From NCBI GenBank assembly GCA_027257055.1, contig JAPVLO010000044.1, forward strand, positions 1,302,001-1,366,000: DNA of 64,000 nt, read 5' to 3'. Under the pieces are notes generated by a model. That model made no database searches. It was not told the DNA's origin and saw only the letters and a program-made list of their open reading frames with translations. Shown piece after piece: positions 30,886 to 42,967 of the stretch (position 1 is its first letter; each line of letters begins with the position of its first letter). The DNA is from Cephalopachus bancanus. Lineage: Eukaryota; Chordata; Mammalia; Primates; Tarsiidae. The position numbers and the translations under genes are program-made.

Positions 30886-32694
30886 AATAATTGTTTTGCT
30901 CCTGTAGGTCTTACATAATTCCATCTGCTAATAGTCCAATTTATAATTTTGAATAATATAGCAATAGCAATTAGCACAAATTTGAGTTCATGGAGCCAGC
31001 TTCTCTATGAAGTGCCCCTCTGGCTATAATTTCCATATGCACATTTGCCACAATTGCCTCTCTCTGTAATACTGATTTTAACAACCTTATTTAGCAGATC
31101 ATGCTTTTGAAATGCCAGGAGAGAGCTAAATAAAGTCAAGGGTCAAAAGCATGACATGCTTCTGTATAAAATTAAAAGTTAATTACTAGCTGCATCTAGG
31201 GGCCAGGACTATTTTAATTTTGGAGTCATTAGCTTGACTATTTAGAATCTATGTTTTAACTATAGCATTAGTGAGTCAGCTGACTTACATTCGCTGCAGA
31301 GAGTCAGCCCTCCCTCTACAAGCAGAAACTCTATATGCCATGGCTTAGCCGACCTTTCTCCTTAACTGCTTGCTGCTCATATTGAAATCATGATCACTGA
31401 CTTGTTTGTTAAAGTCATCATAAAATTTAATGTGTTTTTTAAATGCCCTTTAGCAAAATGCATTTAGGAGGAAGTATATAGGAACAAGGCTTCCTCAGTC
31501 ACATTAAAGGGCCTGACATGTGGCAACACGTATTTATTTTTGACAGTAATTTAGGATAGCATTAGAAAACCCAGTTGTTCAGGTGTCATAAGGGGCAGCA
31601 CTGAGGAACCCCAGGAAATGCCTGGAAATAAGGAAATAGGGTTACTCTCTAGGAGGTCAAGTTAAAAAAATAATAATAAACATTTGAATATGATGAGAAA
31701 GGATGAAAATCGCCTTCAAGAGACAGGATGCCCCCCCGCCCCGCAAAATGTGACTGTAATTCCTGACTAAATGTTTCCTGAAGTGTGCTCTGTAGGTTAC
31801 TAATTCTGCAACAAGTGTAGTTGTTTAGCTAGAAAAAAAAATTGCAATCAAATAGATTAGAGATAGTGTATTATAAATAAAGTTTAGTAATTGGAAGAAG
31901 ATTTCTGCCGAGTAGGACATTTCAGGACTTACAATTCACTAATTGAAGTTCTCTAAAAGGGAGCAGTGGTATGCCACATTTCCCTGAGTTTGTTTATTGA
32001 TCACTTTTGTTGTGAGTTTCTCGCAGGACTAATATTTTTAAAAAACAAACAGAAACCAAACAAAATAAAACTTTTGAGAGCATTCTATGAACATGGCTAA
32101 TGAAAAGTTTGTCAATCAAAACTAAAGAAAACGCAAAGGAAACATGAAAATCTATTTCTGACTGTGCCCTTCCAACCCCCGGGCATTGGAGTGGATGGCC
32201 TGGCTCAAGTGCCTGAGTGACCAGTCAAGCAGCTGATCTCTCCTGCAGTGGTGAGATGGAGATTATATGCCCTGCCTTACCATAACTCCAAATCCCCAAC
32301 TCCCCTCTTCATTAGAAAGTCCAATAAACAGGGCAGGGTTTTTTTTTTTTTGTCATGGATTTGCCTCCATAAATATTCCTAAGAATCACTGCAGAGTTAA
32401 ATTTTCAGCTGCACGTCTGCCTTCATCAACTGTTTTCAGGAGTCATAATCAGTGTTGTGGTGTTGGGCTTGGGAGGCCCTTCTGCTTAGTGGTTATACAT
32501 GATCTTGGCAGAATTCCACAAATTATGCAACCTCTTAGACAAACTTCTATGAACAAGATTATGTCATTGCACTTGCAGATGAGATGTAAGAGTCTTTTCT
32601 GAGGCTGAATGTCTCCTGAGGAAACTTCAGCATACCCTAAATTCATTACTTTCTTTGGCCTAAGTCATATGAGTTAGATGAATCTATCTGTAAA
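30886..32694. other. 1.8 kb free of recognisable repeats
   Basis: It contains TGAGTCAGCTGAC-like sequence (near 31271) combining AP-1/MAF and E-box words, several TAATTA/TTAATTAC words and 'aaatcatgatcactga'. It has no transposon signature. A candidate conserved regulatory block is possible at 31040-31480. Confidence 0.35.
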
Positions 32695-32870
32695 AAGGTT
32701 CATGGATAAGACTGAATAAAACAAGTATGTAGCTCTGGGGTGAGGAGTGAGGAACTTCTGGGCATTGACAGGTGAGTATTTTTATAGAGAAAGAAAGGCG
32801 TTCTAGGGAGAAGGAACCACAAGAACAAAGTCAAAGAAGCATGAAAATAGTTGGTGCGAAAAGAGAGAAG
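32695..32870 (-). mobile_element. L2 LINE fragment, antisense
   Basis: 'ggcgttctagggagaaggaa' and 'ccacaagaacaaagtcaaag' resemble the L2 reverse complement. Confidence 0.45.
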
Positions 32871-33930
32871 TCCTCTGATTCTGGGAGGGCTCCCACAGTT
32901 GTGTTCTGACATTTTCAACCTTCCCACAGACATCTAGTTGGACCCTATTCAGAGGATTATCCTGGAATCACTGACCCATACTTTGTCATTCTTTGAAGAT
33001 TGTGGAGTTGGCCAAGTTTGATGCCAGATCTCAAAAGTTTCAGGCTTTTTGTCCAAGAAAAACGTTTGGTTCTTAGACCTACTTTGTACCCAACTGTACT
33101 TCAATTCTAAGAAGGACAAATAGAAATGTAAGATGAAAAATGTTGAAAGTGATACAGGCTTCTAAGCAATCAGTTATGACATGCTATAGAATATCAGTCT
33201 ACTGTAGCTTAGAAGGTAACCCAGCAACAACTTATACATGAGTTGAGGAACCATTTGTTTTTTCTACTAAGGGATAGTTGTCCAAAAGCATTAATGGAAT
33301 ATTTGTTACTTTTAATCTAAAACTTTTCCCTAGCATATTTTTATCACATCAGTTAAGTCACCTCTCCTTTTTTCCCACAAACAAATCTAGTGTTTTTATA
33401 GTCACATAATCAAAATCACATCTACAGGAGAGGCTATATAGAGTTTTGCAGTCACAGAGACAGCTTCAAGAAGTCATCTGAGCATCTCCTCTCCAGGAGG
33501 AACACTCATCCATGGACTACTTTAAATAGCACTGTTTAAATCAGTGAAGGAATGAATGAATAAATAGAAAGACATTAAAGTATCTCCTCTAAACATGAAT
33601 TTTCAAAGAATATGGGTGAAATAATCATGGAGATGTCAAAGATCTCACTAATGTATTATAAACAAAGACTGTATATGAAGCCAATTTCAATCTTAAGAAG
33701 TTTTCAAAAACATGCCCCAAGTTGTGCCATACTTATCGTGAATACATTTTAAAGCCTCGTTAACTCTTGCCCACTAACAAAGTGGATGTTGTGATTGTCC
33801 TCTTGTTCAGGATCCTAGAGGAAGCAGTTCTTTCACAGCACATGAAGTTAACTGGAGGCCATGGAATATTCCACCTGTTACCACCATCAGCTTCCCTATC
33901 TCAGCTCCAGCAATAGGAACTGCTTATGGA
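32871..33930. other. Unique sequence, nothing recognised
   Basis: No repeat or gene signature recognised. Confidence 0.35.
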
Positions 33931-34327
33931 GTATTATGATTTGAATGTGTCCCTCAAAGCCCCCCAAAGTCCATGTGTTGGAAACTTAATTCCCCATGCA
34001 ATAATGTTGGGAGTTAGAGCCTAGTAAGAGGTGATGCGGTCCTGAGGAGTCCGTTCTCATGAATAGATTCATATTGTTATCATGGTAGTGGGTTAGCTAT
34101 TACAAGAGTGGGTTTGTCATAAAAGCCAGTTAGACCTGTCTCACCCTCTTTTGGCCTTCTGCCTTCTGCCTTCTGCTTTTTGCTAAGGGATGATGCAGCA
34201 TAACTAGATGCCAGTGCCATGCTATCAAACTTCTCAGCCTCCAGACTGTGAGCCAATAAATTTCTGTTTATTGTAAGTCACCTAGTCTGTGGCATTCTGT
34301 TAAAGCAGCATAAAGGAGACTAAGACA
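33931..34327 (+). mobile_element. Solo MaLR-type LTR
   Basis: 'ttatgatttgaatgtgtccc' opens the unit. 'ccatgtgttggaaacttaat', 'cctcatgaatagattcat'-like sequence, 'gccttctgcc' repeats, 'agactgtgagccaataaatt' and 'cctagtctgtggcattctgt' follow, ending 'gactaagaca'. Both termini are present with no internal region. The small 'gccttct' run at 34150-34170 is a short tandem repeat. Confidence 0.78.
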
Positions 34328-35329
34328 TGGGGTATGCTGAGGAGTTGTGTAATCAAAAATCAGTGATCCAAATGGAGTCTGTCATCTACAACTGAGTTGG
34401 TATAGTATTACAATGCAATCCTAATGGATTTACATAAAATCCATCAAAATATCAGGATGCAGGAGTCAATGAGAACTGCAATGCCTCACTTCCTGGCAAT
34501 TACCACTTATTACTGGGGCAATACTTTTCCCTCTGTTATTCAACTTATTTCAATAAATAATATTAGGCGATCCTACAGAAGCAATCAATAGACAATTGTT
34601 TTATTGTCACAGCTTCATAGGATCAATATCTTGTTCTTTGGAGACATAGGTGAGAAACTCTGAATATGACACTAATAAAATCATATGTATTTATCATTTT
34701 AAAAGTATACTTTTTATTCACTCTTCATCTTTAATGTCAGTAAGACTGTTAAAGGGGGTTCTGTCCTCTAAACTTTTGTGACAGTTGCAACCACAAGGAA
34801 CAAGTATCTGTTTCCCAATAGAGTAAACAAAATGTTTCATAATTTCTTGTGATTCTTCCTCAGTTGCTCTCATATACTTGACTTATTTCCCTCTATTGAT
34901 TATATGGATTTTCCCCCCTTTGGCTTTAAAGAGAAAATATAAATAAATAACTGAGATTTCATAATTTTATGAGATGACAACAGAAAGCTGTGATAAAGTG
35001 GAAGGGTACTCTGCCACTTTCAATCTGAATTCTGTCATTAATTCTCTCCTTCATTTGGCCTTTCTTTCTCATAATTACAGTGACAATTGAATTTCAATCA
35101 TGGTTATAAACTGGTGGCTTGTGAGCCCTACAACCCACAGAAATTGTATGTAATCAGAAGACATTATTATTATTGTTTTATTATTATTTAAATGACTTTT
35201 TACAGAATATGCACCTTACATTTCACCACAGTCACCACCAATCCCTACTACATCACCCAGGCTTGCTTTAGTCACTACATTTTATACCGAGCTCTTATGG
35301 TTTATCTGGATATTTACCCTTTAGAAAAG
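34328..35329. other. Unique AT-rich sequence
   Basis: Only a short (TTA)n-like tract near 35163-35190 is notable. Confidence 0.35.
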
Positions 35330-35600
35330 ATGGTTATGGTGCACAATTTATAATAATAGTAATACTATCATTGCTATTTAATGAATTTTCACTGCATCAT
35401 GCATAGTGCTAACAATTTTGCTCATATCAATTTCACCTCATTTCATACTTGCAGCAAACTTATGGAGTGATATTATTATTTATCTCTAATTTACTTATGA
35501 GGAATTAAATACACAGAGTCACGTTTTTTTCTATATAACTAGAAGTTGATGGAGTCAGGGTTCAAACCTAACTCCAATAAACTCCAGGATCTGTATTCCT
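35330..35600 (-). mobile_element. MIR SINE, antisense
   Basis: 'gcatagtgctaacaattttg' and 'acttatgaggaattaaatac', and 'gagtcagggttcaaacctaa' follow reverse-complement MIR. Confidence 0.65.
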
Positions 35601-35759
35601 GATTATGAGTCATGCTTCCTTTCAGCTCTAACTTAATTGTTTCTAAATCTATTTCCATAAGACTGGACACAGTGACTCCCTTATTTGATAGATTAAATGA
35701 AGAAGAGATATCTACTTAACTGAGGAGTGAGAGTGCTGGAGGAGAAAGCTCAATTAATT

Positions 35760-35925
35760 TGGTCAGAAGTCTTGCATTCTGACCTTTTTTAGGCCCTGCC
35801 TGTGACTGGGGCAATCCTTTTATCCCATCATCTCCATTTTTTCATCTGTAAAATGGGAGCCAGACTCAATGCCCTTTAGGGTTGCTGAGTGGATTAAATA
35901 GAAAAGCACTAGTACATATTCAGTC
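35760..35925 (+). mobile_element. MIR SINE fragment
   Basis: 'atctccattttttcatctgt' and 'aaaatgggagccagactcaa', then 'ggattaaatagaaaagcact'. Confidence 0.65.
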
Positions 35926-36439
35926 TACCACAAATGCTTCAGGCCAACTTCAGATCACTTTGAATTTTAGTCTTGCTCAAATTTTGACATTGCTGATACT
36001 CTTGTTATATTTTTTTTTCAGATTTTTTTTTTTCCAGAATCACCATCAGGATGATTCAGCCTTTTGAATCTGCATAACTGGTACCAGTTCAATAAATTAA
36101 ACCAAAAATTCATTCTTAAATGGACGCCCAGAATAGATACCTAAATTCCAGTGATTTACTGGAAGGAGCTTCATGAGATTCAAGGAATGAGTCTAGAATT
36201 AACTCTCTCTGCAGACTCTGACTAAGCTTCTCTTGAGTCTGAGGAACAACTTATTAGGGTTGCATTATTTTCTTGCATTTTTCCTTATTGAGGCACTTAA
36301 TGATTGTGAGTGCAAGAGGCTGGCCTATGTAGATGCCTACACATCGGCATACATACAGAGCCTTCACGGTGTTCCTTTTTGTTCTGCACAAAGCCATTTT
36401 CTCTCTAGGAAAGCAACATAAGACAGTCAACAAGAATGT
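35926..36439. other. Unique sequence, nothing recognised
   Basis: No feature apart from T-rich runs near 36009. Confidence 0.3.
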
Positions 36440-36625
36440 GGGCTTTTCTGTCAACAGAAATGGTTTGGAGCCATCACTTACCAGCTATGAGATTTGGGGC
36501 TCTCACTGCAATCCCCATGTCTCAGATTCCTTATCTGTGCAATGGAGCGATAAATAAGACTGTGGTGAAGACTCTGTGTGAAGCACACACTGGTTTCTGA
36601 CTTAATACATATTAGTGCTTAATAT
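36440..36625 (+). mobile_element. MIR SINE
   Basis: 'cttaccagctatgagatttg' and 'ccttatctgtgcaatggagc' followed by 'gtgtgaagcacacac' and 'attagtgctta' fit MIR order. Confidence 0.65.
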
Positions 36626-37106
36626 GTTAATTGCTGTATTATTTATATTATAACAATATATTTATTGGATAGATGAACAACACATACACTAAAAAAATTA
36701 AGAAGTAATTTTTTTGCTGTTGTTGCTGGCCACATCCTGAGAAAGTACTTATCTTCCTGTCCAAATCTATGTTCATGCCCTTGCATTCTGGTGTCTGCTC
36801 CTTCCGCCTCCTGAAAATGGTCACTTACAGCTCACCAGAGCTTTTCTAAACATGACACCAGGGACCACCTCCCAATCTCATCAGCCCTGAGCATATCACC
36901 CCAATCTTCCAGTGATGTCTCTCTGTTCCTATGTCTAGTATCTTTTGTTGTGTTTTCCTTCTTTCTGAAAGGCAAGGTACTTAAGTACTGTATTACAGTG
37001 TTATTATTTTTTTGTGGAAATGTTATGTGTTTGGCTTATACCAGTTCTACTAAAATCCAAGTATCTAAAAGATGGGAGCAATCTTTATTTTTGTACAGCT
37101 CCAATG
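36626..37106. other. Mostly unique sequence
   Basis: Nothing assigned with confidence. 36760-36930 has a C-rich, L2-like feel but lacks diagnostic words. Confidence 0.3.
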
Positions 37107-37314
37107 CAGGGTTTTTCAACCTCAGCACTATCAATATTTTTACCAGATTTTTCTCTGTTGTAGTGATCGGTTGTTCTGTGTATGGTAGGATGTTTAACAA
37201 TATCCCTGGGCTCTACTGAAGAGATGCCGGTAGTATCCCCTAGTCATGGCAATCCACTCCAAACATTGACAAATGCCCCTCAGGGGCAATAATCATCCCC
37301 CATTGAGAACTACA
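37107..37314 (-). mobile_element. MER20-like hAT-Charlie element
   Basis: Ends 'cagggtttttcaacctcagc' and 'ccattgagaactacag', with 'taggatgtttaacaatatcc' and 'gacaaatgcccctcaggggc' inside in the expected reversed order. The 8-base flanks (ctccaatg, ctctagtt) match at five positions, consistent with an old hAT target duplication. Confidence 0.8.
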
Positions 37315-38464
37315 GCTCTAGTTAAGTCTTTGCTTCCAGTGAAAGTCTTTGCTTAGACAGAATGAAAACTTGCCCTGAGCTATTAACACTTTGGGAAAAT
37401 TTTTCCCAATTTCTTTTGGTAGAACTTGGTTTTTAAGCATTTTCTAACATTTTATTTTACTTTTTAATTAATGAATTGTGTGTCATGACTTTGAGGTCTT
37501 GTTTTAAATTTAAAAAGCAAACAGTTTTGGTAATAAAACAGACCCTTTTTCATTGCACAGTCAATAAATGCACTCCATAGAGTACACTGAAGATAGTTCT
37601 GGAGGGAATCTTATACACAGCTGGAAATGACAAAAGTATGCCAGCCTTGTAAACCCATGACCATGAGAAAAGCCTATTTCAGGAGACTCGGTGTGGGAAA
37701 CTCAGAAAGAGCTCATGCTTCTCAATTCCAATATCTCCTCACACTGAATGAGAATGTTCTGAGGAGAGAAAAGAGCGAAGTACAGGAGTCGATGAGGAGG
37801 AATCACAGGTTCCTCACCCGTCCATGTACATCAGACAATTTCCTTCTTGAGCAAAATGAATTTTCTTCCTGGCAGAGGCATCCAGACAGAAAGTATGTGT
37901 GAAAATCATTCTGCTTTCCCCTGTGGCATATCATCTGTGACTGAGAGAGGTTTACAGATGTAAATACAAACTCATTATCTAATTCTAGACAAAATAAGTG
38001 GCCAGATACGAAGATATAAATTACCCCCTTTACCTTCTCAGTGGAGGGTGTTGAGAGGCAAACAGATTGCCCTTCTCTGTTCTCATTTTAAATGGGTCAG
38101 AGCATCGGTGGAACTAGATAATTCACTCCAATCCACTAGATGTAAGCACCTCATAAATTTCATAATCAGCACTAGCATTTTCCTTTTCATAAGCAGTATG
38201 TCTTCTGCAGCGTTAATTACATGACTGGTAATGGTCTCCCATTTTGAATCCCTGTTTTGGATGAAATATGGTCGGCCTGAAGCAACCCCCCCCCCAGGCA
38301 GGGCCCTTGGCAGCCACACATCAAAGGATTTCCTAAAGCCAAAGTAAGGAGCAAATATAAGAAGCAGCACCAAATGGGGGAGGGGCTGTGTGTGCAATGC
38401 TATTTTGACTCTTAAAGTTAAACCAGGAAGGAAAATGTACATCTTGAGGTCCTTTAGAACCCTT
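37315..38464. other. Unique sequence, nothing recognised
   Basis: A 91-codon plus-strand frame (37627-37902) and a 119-codon minus-strand frame (38083-38442) have no recognised domain. A 10-base C run lies at about 38286-38295. Confidence 0.35.
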
Positions 38465-38765
38465 TTATTGGATTAGATTCAGCACAATCTTTTAAGTCTT
38501 ATCTTAAATATTGTCTCTCTTGGTCAACCTTTTCTGATCTACTCCCCGATACTACATTCTTTCTCCTCTATACACCTTTGGCAATGTTCTTTCCTCTTTT
38601 GTATGCTCTGTAGTAACTCATCACTTTCCATCATGATTTAGCATACTGTATCATAATGACTTATTTTAGCATTTGTCTTTCTCACACCTGCTTTGCTCCC
38701 ATGTATGTGGCACATAGAAGGCATTTAAAACTATATTCACTGAATGTTCACTGAATGGCCAGCTA
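38465..38765 (+). mobile_element. L2 LINE 3' region
   Basis: 'gtcaaccttttctgatctac', 'catgtatgtggcacatagaa' and 'ggcatttaaaactatattca' and 'tgaatgttcactgaatggcc' follow the L2 3' end in sense. Confidence 0.72.
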
Positions 38766-38824
38766 AGGCGTACTTCTAGGTAAGTGAACTCTGTCATGCC
38801 AACTCATCCACTTCCCTGGCAACG

Positions 38825-38954
38825 ATAAACGTAGACAGAATAGCGTTCACTGTCCAAAAAGACCTGGGTACAAATCCTGGTCCTGAAAACCTGAGCAATT
38901 CAATTTAGTTTTTCTGCCTCAATTTTCCCATTTGGAAAATAAGGCGTAAGTTAA
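38825..38954 (+). mobile_element. MIR SINE, left part (split by an LTR)
   Basis: 'acctgggtacaaatcctggt' and 'ctgcctcaattttcccattt' are MIR words. The MIR tail appears to continue beyond the LTR at 39459. Confidence 0.72.
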
Positions 38955-39458
38955 TGTTGGGGCTCAGAAAATAATACCCCCAAAATATGGTACTTTGACA
39001 TGCTGAGCTGAAGAAGGCTCAAAGTCTCTCTGACTACCCCCCAACCATCCATCTATTGCAGAAAAGAATGTAACCATACCTGAACAGACCTTTTCATAAG
39101 GTAAGGTCAGTGCCTCAGGATCATTTAGACTCCAAAGAGAACTACTTACTAGTTAATCTCACCCGGATCCATTCATTTTCTCTAGTAATCATTTATTGCC
39201 TCTCAAACAGAATTTCTCTTCTCACCCGCTCCCTGGTAACCTGCTTTGCCAGCATCCAAGCCTTCATTCTTTCTGTAACATCATGATGTTATATAAGCTT
39301 CTGAGCCCTGTTGGAGGCTGGGTAATACTTTATGAGTCTCCCCACATGTGCATATTAATAAATTTGTATCCCTTTTCTCCAATTAATTCAGCTTGTATAA
39401 GCTGATTTTCCAGTGAACCTTCAGAGGGCAGAGGGGATGTTTTCCCTTGGTCCCTACA
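38955..39458 (+). mobile_element. Solo MLT2-type (ERVL) LTR
   Basis: It starts TGTTGGGGCTCAGAAAATAA and ends GGTCCCTACA, with 'cccaaaatatggtactttga', 'tataagcttctgagccctg' and 'taataaatttgtatcccttt' (poly-A region) in between. It lies inside a MIR and aligns in word order with the antisense insert at 27328-27855. Confidence 0.85.
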
Positions 39459-39589
39459 TTATCTAACCTATGAAGTTGTCATGTGGGACATTAAGCACAA
39501 GACAAGAATAACTTGGAAACAGGGGCTAGAAGACTTGTTAGTGGGATATCCTCAGGCAGGGCTGGGAAGCATGGAGCGGAACTCTGGAA

Positions 39590-39740
39590 TGGACTTCACC
39601 ACCTCCTGGAGATGAGACTTTAGGAGACTCGTTTGATCTCTCTGTGTCTGTAACATGGTGATAAGATTACATCCTTCACAGGGCTAATATGAAATGTGGA
39701 TATGAAAGGGCTTGTGAAAAAATACAAATATATATTGTTT
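39590..39740 (+). mobile_element. MIR SINE fragment
   Basis: 'gatctctctgtgtctgtaac' and 'cacagggctaatatgaaatg' resemble MIR 3' sequence. Confidence 0.5.
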
Positions 39741-40097
39741 GGTATAAAGTTTATTATAGTTGAAACAACAGCTCTGAAAGACTGATTTACTCGCAAGAAT
39801 CCAGAAGAAGGTAGGGGAAAGAATCTAGAAATAGAACCTGAGCTATCAGGTATGAGAGAGAAATCAATATTGACTTCTTTTCAGGAAGTACAACTAGAAA
39901 AAAGAAAAAAAGAAGGAATCCAGGCAGAGGAAAGGAGGTGTATATGTAGCCTTGCTTAGAATAAGGTCCTTTCATTTCATTGAGTCCAAAGGATAAGGAA
40001 GCTAGTTTTCTCCTCCTTTTTCCCACTGGCAAACTGTGGGTTTGTTCTAACACTCTGTGTGATAACTGACAAGTCTTGATTAAACACAATCTTTAAA

Positions 40098-40315
40098 AGT
40101 AAAAAATGGAGCCAGGCACAGTGGCTCACGCCTATAATCCCAGCACTTTGGGAGGCCAAGGTGGGAGGATTGCTTGAGCCAAGGAGTTCAAGACCAGTCT
40201 GGGCAACAGAGCAAGACCTCGTATCTATAAGAAATCAAAAAATTAGCTGGGCATGGTGACACATCCCTCTAGTCCCTTGATGGATCACTTGAGGCCAGGA
40301 GTTTGAGGCTTCCAG
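40098..40315 (+). mobile_element. Old Alu (AluJ-like), right arm mostly deleted
   Basis: A complete left arm with the standard primate start 'ggctcacgcctataatccca', linker 'gaaatcaaaaaattagctgg', then a right arm cut after 'gaggccaggagtttgaggct'. It keeps the ancestral CACGCC that the young copies have lost. Confidence 0.88.
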
Positions 40316-41941
40316 AACTCCAAGATCAGAAATAAAGAGAAGGTTCAGCATAACAGAATCCAGATACTCAACAGGGTCCTTGGGATGTATTTCTCAGCAC
40401 TGCCCTCCTCTGAGCTAGCTTTATATTCGAGTGATCTCCCCATAAGAGGAGGCAAATGGCTGCTAACAGCTTCAGGCCTTCTTCCCAGGACCACAGCCTC
40501 AGACCATCAGGGCTTTCTCTGAACCAGTTTGGTTTGGCAGGCCAAGTAAAAGGTGCAATGTGAGGAGTGTTTCCTAAAGAAATTCTAGAAAGTCAAGAAT
40601 CATAGGTTCACTCTCTAGAGACTTTTAAGTTTACAACTCACATTATTTTGGAAGTTTATAACTCATGTTTTTTTCTTTGCATTCTCATGATAAAGTAATG
40701 CTCTCAGATCTGTCTTTATGATATGACCTAAATCTCGATTTTGCTAGTGATGGCTTTTCCCATTGGTGGCTTTTCACAACAAGAAACCACATTCTCCAGA
40801 TCATGTTCTTTCCTAATGTTCATCCTGGAGGCTCTTTGGGCTTTGAGCTCTTCTAGGGGCTGAGGGCACAGGAACTCCTATTGACGAAGCCCCAGATGCC
40901 ACACGATAAAGTCAGATTCCGAGGCTTGTAGTTTCTCTGGTTCTGGAATTAATTCACATGCTGCTTGTTTTATGCAGACTTACCTATTGTGCCCAGTGTC
41001 ACGAACTGTACTGAAAACTCTTAACACCTTTTAAAACTCGATTCACTTTTGATGCCATGAGAAAGATTGGGCCAATAAATAAGAACTAGAATCCATTTGT
41101 GGTCCATTTTGCTAAAGTATATTAAATATCGCCTGCAATTTGAACTTGCCTTATAAAATGTTTACATGCCATTAAATAGTCCTCACATCCCTTGTGTAAA
41201 TTAAGCAGGCTGTGATGTTCCTTATTTCAAGGAGTAGCACTACTTAAAGCTGTAAAATACTTTCATGCAATAAATCAAATACTTTGCTCCTAAAAGCAGG
41301 ATTATAAATATAAAAGGCAACAATACTGACCTCGGTGTCTGCACTTGAATTGCTTTGGAAAAAAGTGGCATAAAAAGAAATATTCTAATTTGGATGCTCA
41401 GTTCATTTGTTCACTGTACTTTGGGTATGTGTGTTCCTGGAAAATGTTGTTGTCTACAGATAAGCTTTCCAAAACACACAACTATTCTTTATAAAGGGGA
41501 CAGGTCCACAAAAATCCATTCAGTCTGGTACTAACATTTTAACCAGCAAGTTCCAGTGCATATAAGTAGGTCTCCTCGGTTGGAAGAGTTCCATAAAGAG
41601 CTTTCTGGTAGAGAAGTACTCAGAAGTCCCGCTTGCCTTCCAAGTGCCTTCCACACTTGCTTTTTATAAAGCCTCTTCCTTCTCCCTCAGCTGGGCCACC
41701 AATGGACTGTTTTCTTGTAAGTGCTCGAAGTTTAATGACGCTTAAGTGAGACACAGACCATTAACACAGTATCAACATTTATTTTTGGTTTCCACGGAAA
41801 CAGATATCAGTCCATGGGCAACTTCTCTTCCAGTTTGAGCAATAGGACCCTTTGCTTGAACTAATATTCTATTTAGTTTCTTGGCAGGAGGGCAATGGCT
41901 GTGAGATTAATAAGCCATCATTAATAAAGTATGGTCAAAGA
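40316..41941. other. 1.6 kb of largely unique sequence
   Basis: No named repeat. 41040-41400 is clean, AT-rich and rich in 'attaaat' and 'aataaatc' words, and might be conserved non-coding DNA. 40330-40600 may be an unrecognised old repeat. Confidence 0.3.
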
Positions 41942-41942
41942 T

Positions 41943-42019
41943 AGGAAGGAAGGAAGGAAGGAAGGAAGGAAGGAAGGAAGGAAGGAAGGAAGGAAGGAAG
42001 GAAGGAAGGAAGGAAGGAA
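41943..42019. repeat. (GGAA)n microsatellite
   Basis: About 19 perfect GGAA units. GGAA arrays can bind ETS-family proteins. A reading frame of KEGR repeats across it is only the translation of the array. Confidence 0.97.
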
Positions 42020-42479
42020 TCATTTATTTATTAAACAAAACCACACAGAAAAGGAGCTGGTTGGCAGGGCCAGACCTCGTGTATGCACTGGGAAGGGCAG
42101 CTCAGTCTGTGCACTCACAATCCTTGCTCTGCCTGCTTCTCCATCTGGTCACCCTTGAGTTGTCAGGCATAAATTTCCCAGCACCATCTATTTTGCTCCA
42201 CAGGCCCAATTTTCTAACCTATTCATCAGGTCTGTGGTGCTCTGGAGGAGCATGTCCTGTGTACTCATTGCATTTGGCTTTGTGACAAAGTGAGAGATTT
42301 TTGTAGATGGCTAGAGAGCAAAAGTCATCATATCTTGACTTGGATTGATCTCGCAAACCTCGGGTACTAACAGTCTGGCTGTTTTGTATAAGCCTCTGCG
42401 TTCTTCCCAGTGACTTGACAAGCTACTCCTTTCCCTTAGGGAAGGGCTGGCTCCAATGCTGAAGGAGTTTGGCAGAATA

Positions 42480-42600
42480 AAAGAAGGCATCAGGAGACGT
42501 GTGCTCTGGTCTTGACTCAGAAACTAATTAGTCTGTAACCTCTGTCAATCCCAATATTCTTCCTTTGCCTCCAAATAGTCACTTTAAAATAATTTGAAGA
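42480..42600 (+). mobile_element. MIR SINE fragment
   Basis: 'tgctctggtcttgactcaga' and 'aactaattagtctgtaacct' match the MIR middle. Confidence 0.55.
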
Positions 42601-42659
42601 GTTACATTATATGGTGTCTGCAATGCCTTTGAATTATGATATGCCATGCAAATATGCTT

Positions 42660-42960
42660 CTAAGTAATGATCTTGCCATGCAATACCCTGTCACTCAGCA
42701 GCATGGACCTCTTCAGTGACTTTCCATCACCCTCCATGGAATTGTCAGTCTTCACTTTGGTTTTCAATGTCTTCCCTAATCTTTCCTAATTATACATTGG
42801 TCAGGTTTCCTCTTTCTTCCAGTGTACTTTTTCTTCATCAACAAGCTGAGTTTTTCCCCAAAGACTTTCTCCTTTCTCTCTCCCACTTTTATTCATTCCA
42901 AATAATTAGATCCCATGTAACTCCAAATGCTCAAATTCCATATTCCAGCTGCTATATTCT
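42660..42960 (+). mobile_element. L2 LINE, upstream 3' region
   Basis: 'cttcagtgactttccatcac', 'cttccctaatctttcctaat' and 'catgtaactccaaatgctca' follow L2 order loosely. Confidence 0.5.
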
Positions 42961-42967
42961 CCTTCAA

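Noticed and set aside
36760..36930. C-rich stretch as L2 or processed pseudogene
   Set aside because: No diagnostic words, poly-A tail or target duplication.
41931..42158. KEGR-repeat protein frame
   Set aside because: Translation of (GGAA)n, with no independent coding evidence.
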